Source: Actinokineospora globicatena (GTDB taxonomy: Bacteria > Actinomycetota > Actinomycetes > Mycobacteriales > Pseudonocardiaceae). Taken from it: a DNA stretch of 64,000 nucleotides. Under the pieces are notes generated by a model that saw only the letters and a program-made list of their open reading frames with translations, was not told the DNA's origin and did not search any database. Position numbers and translations under genes: made by a program. Positions 57,519 through 64,000 of the stretch are shown piece by piece (position 1 is the stretch's first letter; every line of letters starts with the position of its first letter). The stretch is from contig NZ_JAMTCR010000002.1 in NCBI RefSeq assembly GCF_024171945.1, positions 1,922,001 through 1,986,000 on the forward strand. The letters are read 5' to 3'.

Positions 57519-58385
57519 TCAGCGCTTGCGCCCGACGCCGGCGTAGATCCCGGCCCGGTTCGGGTCGCCGCCGTCGTCGAAGCCCAGGTCCGGTCGCCAC
57601 AGCGCGGTCGGCACCACCCCGGGCTCCTCCAGGTCGAACCCGGCGAACAGGGCGGTGATCTCGGCCAGCGAGCGCGGGTACATCGGGTCCCGGCTCGACT
57701 TCATCACCTCGACCACCCGGTCCATCTCGGCGGGCATCAGGTCCCTGGTGAACTGCGAGAACGCCAGGTACGAGCCGGGGGCGATGGCGTCGCGGTAGCG
57801 GGCGACCAGCGCGGCGGGGTCCTTCTCCGGCGGCACGAAGTGGAACACCCCGGCCATCAGCAGCCCGATCGGCTGGTCGAAGTCGAGCAGCTCGCGGGTC
57901 TGCGGCGCGTCCAGGATGTCCTGCGGGCGGGTCAGGTCGGCCTGCACGATGGTGGCCAGCGGGTTGTCGGCGAGCATCAGCGTGCTGTGCGCGTAGGCGA
58001 CTTCCTCGTAGTCGACGTAGACCACCCGGGAGGTCGGGTCGGCGGTCTGCGCGATCTCGTGCACGTTGCCCACGGTCGGGATGCCGGAGCCCAGGTCCAG
58101 GAACTGGCGCACCCCGCGCTCGACGAGCATCAGCACCGAGCGGCGCAGGAACGAGCGGTTGTGCCTGGCGATCTCGCGGGCGTTGGGCTGCGCCTTGATG
58201 AACCGCTCCGCCAGCTCCCGGTCGTGCGCGAAGTTGTGCGCGCCACCGAGCAGGTAGTCGTAGAGCCGCGCCGCGCTCGGCCGCTCCAGATCGATCCCAT
58301 CCGGGACCCAGCTGGTCGCGTCCGCGCCCGCCCGGTCCATCCCCGGCACGCTCACCCGTCGCCGCCCGTCACTTGGTCTGCTCAC
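57519..58385 (-). CDS. SAV2177/DUF574-family SAM-dependent methyltransferase
   Basis: A 288-residue actinomycete methyltransferase family of unknown substrate. Typical segments are PSAARLYDYLLGGAHNFAHD, motif I QFLDLGSGIPTVGNVHE, VVYVDYEEVAYAHS and LLMAGVFHFVPP. The start is uncertain: GTG at 58385, another GTG nearby and ATG at 58340 are all in frame, none with a strong ribosome site. It is the first gene of a pair with the diguanylate cyclase (11-bp gap), which could place the methylation in c-di-GMP-related physiology. Confidence 0.88.
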   Translation of the reverse strand: MSRPSDGRRRVSVPGMDRAGADATSWVPDGIDLERPSAARLYDYLLGGAHNFAHDRELAERFIKAQPNAREIARHNRSFLRRSVLMLVERGVRQFLDLGSGIPTVGNVHEIAQTADPTSRVVYVDYEEVAYAHSTLMLADNPLATIVQADLTRPQDILDAPQTRELLDFDQPIGLLMAGVFHFVPPEKDPAALVARYRDAIAPGSYLAFSQFTRDLMPAEMDRVVEVMKSSRDPMYPRSLAEITALFAGFDLEEPGVVPTALWRPDLGFDDGGDPNRAGIYAGVGRKR

Positions 58386-58559
58386 CGCTCGGTGACCGGA
58401 AGGTTACTCACCCGACAGGGTAGCCGGACAGGAGCCGAACGTCTTGCCCTGACAGGGACGTTGGGCTCGCCGGACCGGGGGCCGGGTGGACACCGGCATC
58501 CGCCCAGGTGGGCAGTGGTCTAGGCCTATGTCACCCGCCGACCGCCCTCCCGGCGGAGG

Positions 58560-59147
58560 CTAGGCGCGGGCGGGTACTAGAGCTGCTAAAGCCATCGCGG
58601 TGAGCAGGTCGGCCATCTGGGCGCGGTCGAGGTGCCTGCTGTGCGGGGTCGAGTTGATCAACCCGAACACCGCGTGCGCCTGGGCCCGCGCGGTCGGCTC
58701 CTCGGTCGCGGGCACCGCCGTCCGGACCACCTCGACCCACAGCTCGACGTAGCGCCGCTGCAGCCCGCGCACCTTGCGCCGGTCCGGGTCGGTCAGGTTG
58801 CCCAGGTTGCGCTCCTGGACGGTGATCAGCGCCGGGTTGTCCAGCGCGAAGTCCACGTGGAAGCGGACCAGGTCCTCCAGCGTGTCGTGCGGTGAGCGGG
58901 CGGCGCCGACCCTGGCCTGGCCGCCGTCGAGCAGCACCTCGCTGATGGCCGTGAGCATCTCGCCGAGCATCGCGTCCTTGGACCGGAAGTGCCGGTAGAG
59001 CGCGGGGCCGGAGATGCCGACCGCCGAGCCGATGTCGTCGATGCCCACCCCGTGGAACCCGTGCCTGGCGAAGAGCTCGGCAGCCGCCGCGAGGATCTGC
59101 TCCCGCCTGCTCGGCTTGTCCGCGACGGGTTCCGCTGCTGGTGGCAC
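58560..59147 (-). CDS. TetR-family regulator, probable repressor of the accD-accA operon
   Basis: A 195-residue TetR regulator: HTH FHGVGIDDIGSAVGISGPALYRHFRSKDA (helix 3 about 45-50 in ISGPALYRHF), then a helical ligand domain. It is separated from the carboxylase genes by a secreted hydrolase. The same 16-bp palindrome occurs before this gene (59179) and twice before accD (60333, 60361), so it probably represses itself and accD-accA, likely responding to an acyl-CoA intermediate; this follows the pattern of TetR regulators beside leucine-degradation operons in actinomycetes. Start is GTG at 59147. Confidence 0.88.
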   Translation of the reverse strand: MPPAAEPVADKPSRREQILAAAAELFARHGFHGVGIDDIGSAVGISGPALYRHFRSKDAMLGEMLTAISEVLLDGGQARVGAARSPHDTLEDLVRFHVDFALDNPALITVQERNLGNLTDPDRRKVRGLQRRYVELWVEVVRTAVPATEEPTARAQAHAVFGLINSTPHSRHLDRAQMADLLTAMALAALVPARA

Positions 59148-59178
59148 CAGTTCATCGTATGGCAGGGGTGCGTAGGGG

Positions 59179-59194
59179 GTTAGCGGTGACTAAC
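59179..59194. promoter_or_regulatory. TetR operator O1
   Basis: GTTAGCGGTGACTAAC, a dyad 32 bp upstream of the TetR start. Same pattern GTTARCGnnnRCTAAC as the two sites before accD. Confidence 0.6.
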
Positions 59195-59309
59195 CGGATG
59201 ACGTTCACCAACTGGCAAGGGTGAATAAGTTACCGAACGGTTCCGTGTTCGCCTGGTGGCTGGTAGTGATGATCGTGTCGGGAATCCCTCCCTGCCCCGG
59301 AGGCTTGCA

Positions 59310-60098
59310 ATGCGTGTCCCCAAGTCCCTGCCCGTCCTCGTCCTGGCCGCGTTAGCCCTGGTCGGCCTGGCCACCCCCGCCTCAGCCGCCGTCGGCAAGT
59401 ACGTCGCCCTCGGTGACTCCTACTCGTCCGGTCTCGGTGCCGGGAGCTACGGCAGCAGCGGTTCGTGCAAGCGCAGCGCGAACGCCTACCCCCAGCTCTG
59501 GGCCAACTCGCACGCGCCGTCCGCGTTCACCTTCGCGGCCTGCTCCGGCGCGGTGACCCAGGACGTGCTCAACGGCCAGGTCGCGTCGGTCACCGCCGAC
59601 ACCGCCCTGGTGACCATCTCCATCGGCGGCAACGACGCCGGGTTCGCCAGCGTCATGACCGACTGCAACCTCAGCTCCGACTCGGTGTGCGTCAGCCGCA
59701 ACCAGACCGCGCAGAACTTCGCCCGCACCACCCTGCCGGGCAGGCTCGACTCGGTCTACCGCGCCATCCGCGACCGCGCCCCCTCGGCCCGTGTCGTCGT
59801 GCTCGGCTACCCGCGCATCTACAAGCCGAGCGGCTCCTGCGTCGTCGGCCTCAGCGAGACCAAGCGCGCCGCCATCAACCAGTCCTCGGACGTGCTCGCC
59901 ACGGTCACCTCGGCCCGCGCCGCGGCCCACGGCTTCACCTTCGTCGACGCCCGCACCGCCTTCTCCGGCCACGAGATCTGCGCCTCGGGTGCCCGCTGGC
60001 TCAACAGCGTCACCTGGCCGGTCGAGGAGTCCTACCACCCCAACACCGCAGGCCAGAACAGCGGCTACCTCACCGCCCTGCGCTCGGTCACGGGCTGA
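59310..60098 (+). CDS. Secreted SGNH/GDSL hydrolase
   Basis: A 262-residue exported esterase or lipase related to Streptomyces SCO1725-type lipases. Signal peptide about 1-27 (LVLAALALVGLATPASA). Block I GDSYSSGLG with the Ser nucleophile, block III GGNDAGF, catalytic SYHPNTAG at the end; Cys pairs suggest disulfides. The ATG at 59310 follows GGAGG (59298-59302). It lies between the TetR gene and the carboxylase genes and has its own terminator, so it is probably a separate unit. A related hydrolase is at 50898. Confidence 0.93.
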   Translation: MRVPKSLPVLVLAALALVGLATPASAAVGKYVALGDSYSSGLGAGSYGSSGSCKRSANAYPQLWANSHAPSAFTFAACSGAVTQDVLNGQVASVTADTALVTISIGGNDAGFASVMTDCNLSSDSVCVSRNQTAQNFARTTLPGRLDSVYRAIRDRAPSARVVVLGYPRIYKPSGSCVVGLSETKRAAINQSSDVLATVTSARAAAHGFTFVDARTAFSGHEICASGARWLNSVTWPVEESYHPNTAGQNSGYLTALRSVTG

Positions 60099-60105
60099 TC
60101 CACCC

Positions 60106-60145
60106 CCGATGGGGGCCACCCGGGAAACCGGGCGGCCCCCATCGG
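60106..60145 (+). terminator. Terminator of the SGNH hydrolase gene
   Basis: A long stem: CCGATGGGGGCC (60106-60117) with GGCCCCCATCGG (60134-60145), one A/C mismatch, then CCCGG (60119-60123) with CCGGG (60128-60132) and a GAAA loop. Seven bases after the stop. Confidence 0.88.
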
Positions 60146-60332
60146 TCTGTCCGCACCCCTTACCCCTGTTCGACGCTGCGTGCCCCCGCGCGTCCGTGAC
60201 CCCCTGATCCGGTCCACCGCCGTCCCTCGTTCGGGTGTGCGGCCGGTGCGCGCCGCGGTGGCGTCCCACCATGGAGGCACCCCCCGCTGGGCGAGGTGGT
60301 CGGCGCTACCCCGCCGGTCGCTGGACCTGGGT

Positions 60333-60348
60333 GTTAGCGAGCGCTAAC
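60333..60348. promoter_or_regulatory. TetR operator O2
   Basis: GTTAGCGAGCGCTAAC, extended to a perfect 8-bp-arm dyad TGTTAGCG-AG-CGCTAACA at 60332-60349. 44 bp before the accD ATG. Confidence 0.65.
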
Positions 60349-60360
60349 ATCGGGGGAGTA

Positions 60361-60376
60361 GTTAACGGTGGCTAAC
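60361..60376. promoter_or_regulatory. TetR operator O3
   Basis: GTTAACGGTGGCTAAC, 28 bp downstream of O2 and just before the accD ribosome site. It would sit within the coding frame if an upstream GTG (60368) were used, so it supports the later start. Confidence 0.55.
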
Positions 60377-60391
60377 AGCGCGAGGAGCGGG

Positions 60392-62005
60392 ATGGACGCG
60401 CCAAGGTTGCGCAGTGCCGTGGATCCGGCGGACGAGGGTTTCCAGCGCAACGCCAAGTCGCACGACGAGTTGACGCACGACCTGCGGGAGCGCTTGGACC
60501 AGGCGGCGCTCGGTGGGCCGGAGAAGGCGCGGGCCCGGCACGTCAGCCGGGGCAAGCTGCTGCCCAGGGACCGGGTCGACTCGCTGCTGGACCCCGGGTC
60601 GCCGTTCCTCGAGCTCTCCCCGCTGGCCGCGACGGGCCTCTACGGGGACGACGCGCCCGCCGCCGGGATCATCACCGGGGTCGGGCGGGTGTCGGGCCGG
60701 GAGGTCGTGGTCGTGGTCAACGACGCCACGGTCAAGGGCGGCACCTACTACCCGATGACGGTCAAGAAGCACCTGCGCGCCCAGGAGGTGGCGCTGCAGA
60801 ACAACCTGCCCTGCGTCTACCTGGTCGACTCCGGCGGCGCGTTCCTGCCCAAGCAGGACGACGTGTTCCCCGACCGCGACCACTTCGGCCGGATCTTCTT
60901 CAACCAGGCGACCATGTCCGCCAAGGGCATCCCGCAGATCGCGGCGGTGCTCGGCTCGTGCACCGCCGGGGGCGCCTACGTCCCGGCGATGAGCGACGAG
61001 GCCGTCATCGTCCGCGACCAGGGCACGATCTTCCTCGGCGGTCCGCCGCTGGTGAAGGCCGCGACCGGTGAGGTCGTCAGCGCCGAGGATCTCGGCGGCG
61101 GCGACCTGCACTCCCGGGTCTCCGGGGTCACCGACCACCTCGCCGACGACGACGCGCACGCGCTGCGCATCGTCCGCTCCATCGTCTCCACCCTCGGACC
61201 GCGCGCCCCCCGACCGTGGGACGTCGCCGAGGTCGAGGAGCCCGCCGTCGACCCGTCGACCCTCTACGGTGTCGTGCCGACCGACTCGCGCACCCCCTAC
61301 GACGTGCGCGAGGTCATCGCCCGCGTCGTCGACGGCAGCCGGTTCCGCGAGTTCAAGAAGGAGTACGGCTCGACCCTGGTCACCGGGTTCGCCCGGATCC
61401 ACGGCCACCCGGTCGGCATCGTCGCCAACAACGGTGTGCTCTTCGCCGAGTCGGCGATGAAGGGCGCGCACTTCATCGAGCTGTGCGACCAGCGCTCCAT
61501 CCCGCTGCTCTACCTGCAGAACATCACCGGCTTCATGGTCGGCCGCGACTACGAGGCGGGCGGCATCGCCAAGCACGGCGCGAAGATGGTCACCGCGACC
61601 GCGTGCGCCAGGGTGCCCAAGTTCACCGTGGTCATCGGCGGCTCGTTCGGCGCCGGCAACTACTCGATGTGCGGTCGGGCGTACTCGCCCCGGTTCCTGT
61701 GGATGTGGCCCAACGCGCGGATCAGCGTGATGGGCGGCGAGCAGGCCGCGTCGGTGCTCTCCACCGTGCGCCGCGACCAGATCGAGGGTGGCGGCGGCGA
61801 CTGGTCGGTCGAGGACGAGGAGGCGTTCAAGGCGCCGATCCGCGACCAGTACGAGGCGCAGGGCAACCCGTACTACTCGACCGCCCGGCTGTGGGACGAC
61901 GGGGTCATCGACCCCGCCGACACCCGCCAGGTGCTCGGCCTGGCGCTGGCGGCCTCGGCCAACGCGCCACTGGAACCTGTCCGCTACGGCGTCTTCCGGA
62001 TGTGA
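60392..62005 (+). CDS. accD: Acyl-CoA carboxylase carboxyltransferase subunit, 3-methylcrotonyl-CoA type
   Basis: Carboxyltransferase (beta) subunit, 537 residues, that moves the carboxyl group from biotin to an acyl-CoA. Motifs [54 protein letters not shown] and the KHGAKMV stretch match 3-methylcrotonyl-CoA carboxylase beta chains (leucine degradation) best, as does the AccD1/AccA1-like gene order. I chose the ATG at 60392, with AGGAG just upstream (60382-60386); a GTG at 60368 would add eight residues across operator O3. Overlaps or nearly abuts accA. Confidence 0.93.
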   Translation: MDAPRLRSAVDPADEGFQRNAKSHDELTHDLRERLDQAALGGPEKARARHVSRGKLLPRDRVDSLLDPGSPFLELSPLAATGLYGDDAPAAGIITGVGRVSGREVVVVVNDATVKGGTYYPMTVKKHLRAQEVALQNNLPCVYLVDSGGAFLPKQDDVFPDRDHFGRIFFNQATMSAKGIPQIAAVLGSCTAGGAYVPAMSDEAVIVRDQGTIFLGGPPLVKAATGEVVSAEDLGGGDLHSRVSGVTDHLADDDAHALRIVRSIVSTLGPRAPRPWDVAEVEEPAVDPSTLYGVVPTDSRTPYDVREVIARVVDGSRFREFKKEYGSTLVTGFARIHGHPVGIVANNGVLFAESAMKGAHFIELCDQRSIPLLYLQNITGFMVGRDYEAGGIAKHGAKMVTATACARVPKFTVVIGGSFGAGNYSMCGRAYSPRFLWMWPNARISVMGGEQAASVLSTVRRDQIEGGGGDWSVEDEEAFKAPIRDQYEAQGNPYYSTARLWDDGVIDPADTRQVLGLALAASANAPLEPVRYGVFRM

Positions 62006-62007
62006 GC

Positions 62008-63987
62008 ATGTTCTCCAGCGTTCTGATCGCCAACCGGGGCGAGATCGCCGTCCGGGTCATCACCACCCTGCGCCGGATGGGCATCCGGTCGGTGGCCGTC
62101 TACAGCGACGCCGACGCGGGTGCCCGGCACGTGCGCGAGGCCGACGTGGCCGTGCGCATCGGGCCTGCCGCCGCGCGTGAGAGCTACCTGGCCATCGACA
62201 AGGTCGTCGCGGCCGCGCTAGAGACCGGCGCGGAGGCGGTGCATCCGGGGTACGGGTTCCTCGCGGAGAACGTCGAGTTCGCGCGGGCTTGCGCCGCCGC
62301 GGGCTTGGTCTTCATCGGCCCACCCGCGTCCGCCATCGACGCTATGGGCGACAAGATCCGGGCGAAGCTGACCGTTAGCGCTGCCGGGGTGCCTGTCGTT
62401 CCTGGGCGTACCCAGCCAGGTATGTCTGACGACGACCTAGTGGACGCCGCGGAGGAGATCGGCTACCCGGTACTCCTCAAGCCGTCCGCGGGCGGTGGCG
62501 GTAAGGGCATGCGGCTGGTCGAGGCGTCGGACGGGCTGCGCGCGGCCATCGAGTCCGCGCGGCGCGAGGCCCGCGGGTCCTTCGGCGACGAGACGCTGCT
62601 GATCGAGCGGTTCGTGCTGCGGCCCCGGCACATCGAGATCCAGGTGCTCGCCGACTCCCACGGGCACGCGATCCACCTCGGCGAGCGCGAGTGCAGCCTC
62701 CAGCGGCGGCACCAGAAGATCATCGAGGAAGCGCCGTCGCCACTGCTCGACGAGGCGACCCGGGCGCGGATGGGCGCGGCGGCGGTGGACGCGGCCAAGG
62801 CCGTCGACTACAGCGGCGCGGGCACCGTCGAGTTCATCGTCTCCGCCGACCGGCCCGACGAGTTCTTCTTCATGGAGATGAACACCAGGCTCCAGGTCGA
62901 GCACCCGGTCACCGAGCAGGTCACCGGCCTCGACCTGGTCGAACAGCAGATCCGGGTGGCGGCGGGGGAGCCGCTGGCGCTCGTGCAGGACGACGTGGTG
63001 CTGCGCGGGCACGCCGTCGAGGCCCGCGTGTACGCCGAGGACCCGAGCACCGGCTTCCTGCCCACCGGCGGGCGCGTGCTCGACGTGCGGTCGTCCGGGG
63101 CGGACTGGGCGCGGCTGGACTCCGGTCTGCTGCCCGGGTCGGTGGTCGGCTCCGACTACGACCCGATGCTGGCCAAGGTGATCACCTGGGGTGCCGACCG
63201 GGCGCAGGCCATCGACCGGCTCTCAGCGGCGCTGGGGTCGACGGCGGTGCTCGGCGTCGGCACGAACATCGCGTTCCTGAGGGCGTTGCTCGCCGACGCG
63301 GACGTGCGCGCGGGCAGGCTCGACACGCAGCTGGTGGAGCGCAGGCTCGACGAACTGACCAGGGCCGAGCCGGTGCCGGACGAGGTGTTCGCGGCGGCGG
63401 CGCTCGACGAGCTGCTCGCGTTGCAGCCCGCCGGTGGCGTCGTCGATCCGTGGTCGGTGCCCAGCGGGTGGCGGGTCGGCCGCCCCGCGCCGATCCCGTT
63501 CCGGCTGACCTGCGGCGACCGCGATGTGACCGTGTCGGTGACCGGGTCACCCGCCGCCGCGCGGGTCCAGGTCGGCGACGGGTCCGCTGTGGACGCGTCG
63601 GTGTCGCGTGTGGACGGCGAACTGCGGGTGACCCTCGGTGGTCGGAACCTGCGCTACGCCAGGGCGTTGGACGGCGACACGTTGTGGCTGGCGGCCGAGG
63701 GCCGCACCTGGGCGGTCGCCGAGCACTCCGCGCTCGAGGGCGCCGCGGCCACCGCGGCTGGCGGCGGCCCGATCACCAGCCCCATGCCCGGCACGGTGCT
63801 GGTGGTCAAGGTCTCGGCGGGTGAGCGGGTGGTCGCGGGCGCGCCGCTGCTGGTCGTCGAGGCGATGAAGATGGAGCACACGATCACCGCGAAGGTCGGT
63901 GGAGTCGTCTCCGAACTGCTGGTGCAGGCGGGCAACCAGGTCGCGCTGAACCAGACCCTTGCCGTGGTAACCCCATCGGAGGACTGA
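62008..63987 (+). CDS. accA: Acyl-CoA carboxylase biotin carboxylase/carrier subunit
   Basis: A 659-residue alpha subunit: ATP-grasp biotin carboxylase domain (about 1-450: [40 protein letters not shown]), a BT-like linker, and a C-terminal biotinyl domain with Lys621 in [10 protein letters not shown]. It charges biotin with bicarbonate for the AccD subunit. The start may be ATG 62008 or the GTG 62002, which would overlap the accD stop (GTGA). Followed by a new start with a strong ribosome site, so the operon continues beyond the window. Confidence 0.95.
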   Translation: MFSSVLIANRGEIAVRVITTLRRMGIRSVAVYSDADAGARHVREADVAVRIGPAAARESYLAIDKVVAAALETGAEAVHPGYGFLAENVEFARACAAAGLVFIGPPASAIDAMGDKIRAKLTVSAAGVPVVPGRTQPGMSDDDLVDAAEEIGYPVLLKPSAGGGGKGMRLVEASDGLRAAIESARREARGSFGDETLLIERFVLRPRHIEIQVLADSHGHAIHLGERECSLQRRHQKIIEEAPSPLLDEATRARMGAAAVDAAKAVDYSGAGTVEFIVSADRPDEFFFMEMNTRLQVEHPVTEQVTGLDLVEQQIRVAAGEPLALVQDDVVLRGHAVEARVYAEDPSTGFLPTGGRVLDVRSSGADWARLDSGLLPGSVVGSDYDPMLAKVITWGADRAQAIDRLSAALGSTAVLGVGTNIAFLRALLADADVRAGRLDTQLVERRLDELTRAEPVPDEVFAAAALDELLALQPAGGVVDPWSVPSGWRVGRPAPIPFRLTCGDRDVTVSVTGSPAAARVQVGDGSAVDASVSRVDGELRVTLGGRNLRYARALDGDTLWLAAEGRTWAVAEHSALEGAAATAAGGGPITSPMPGTVLVVKVSAGERVVAGAPLLVVEAMKMEHTITAKVGGVVSELLVQAGNQVALNQTLAVVTPSED

Positions 63988-63988
63988 C

Positions 63989-64000
63989 GTGATCGACCTG
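63989..64000 (+). CDS. Start of a downstream operon gene (cut by window edge)
   Basis: GTG ATC GAC CTG begins here, with GGAGG at 63978-63982 six bases upstream, one base after the accA stop. In the related AccA1/AccD1 operons the next gene encodes an acyl-CoA dehydrogenase; four codons cannot confirm that. Confidence 0.6.

Overview
The window is chromosomal DNA of a high-GC actinomycete, most likely of the Pseudonocardiaceae type (Actinokineospora, Saccharothrix, Lentzea or Amycolatopsis relatives). This is inferred from the gene repertoire: an OdhA/Kgd-type 2-oxoglutarate enzyme with the small DUF6104 protein beside it, SigE-family ECF sigma factors, an SAV2177-type methyltransferase, many GTG starts, and operons tied together by 4-bp GTGA/ATGA overlaps. 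No rRNA, tRNA, CRISPR array, complete insertion sequence or prophage was seen.

Layout. 1-5.9 kb: a PAS-GGDEF-EAL c-di-GMP protein, a dispersed repeat (copy 1), a divergent pair (HTH protein and small unknown protein) and a BpsA-like polyamine synthase. 6-9.5 kb: a complete OpuC-type compatible-solute ABC transporter. 9.5-13.8 kb: a methyltransferase, an MFS exporter, a small membrane protein and an IclR regulator. 13.8-17 kb: two tandem ECF sigma/membrane-protein modules. 17-23.8 kb: a five-gene histidine utilisation operon (hutH, hutU, M20 hydrolase, hutF, hutI). 23.8-27.4 kb: a membrane-anchored NACHT NTPase and a divergent aldo/keto reductase. 27.6-34.7 kb: a small exported protein followed by a translationally coupled SulP-DabA-DabB-NuoM-like operon, probably for inorganic carbon uptake. 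34.7-35.3 kb: remnants of an ADP-ribosylglycohydrolase gene and of a leucine-rich-repeat gene. 35.3-39.4 kb: DUF6104 protein and kgd. 40.3-47.4 kb: a fused ABC exporter, an ABC-2 ATPase/permease pair and two small unknown proteins. 47.4-48.0 kb: a gene-free block rich in hairpins and repeats. 48-51.8 kb: alanine dehydrogenase, a PucR regulator and a secreted SGNH hydrolase. 51.9-54.3 kb: metY-metX. 54.4-54.8 kb: repeat copy 2. 54.9-58.4 kb: an unknown protein, a PAS-GGDEF protein with a dead EAL domain, and a methyltransferase. 58.6-64 kb: a TetR regulator, a second secreted SGNH hydrolase and a 3-methylcrotonyl-CoA carboxylase-type accD-accA pair; the next gene starts at the edge.

How the genes work together. 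Most of the window is catabolism and homeostasis: histidine to glutamate, leucine degradation, alanine to pyruvate, the 2-oxoglutarate node, direct-sulfhydrylation methionine synthesis, osmoprotectant uptake and probable bicarbonate/CO2 uptake. Three features stand out: a dispersed element with long inverted arms found at two convergent gene junctions, the carbon-uptake operon with SulP and an extra antiporter-like subunit, and a shared 16-bp operator that ties the TetR gene to the carboxylase operon.
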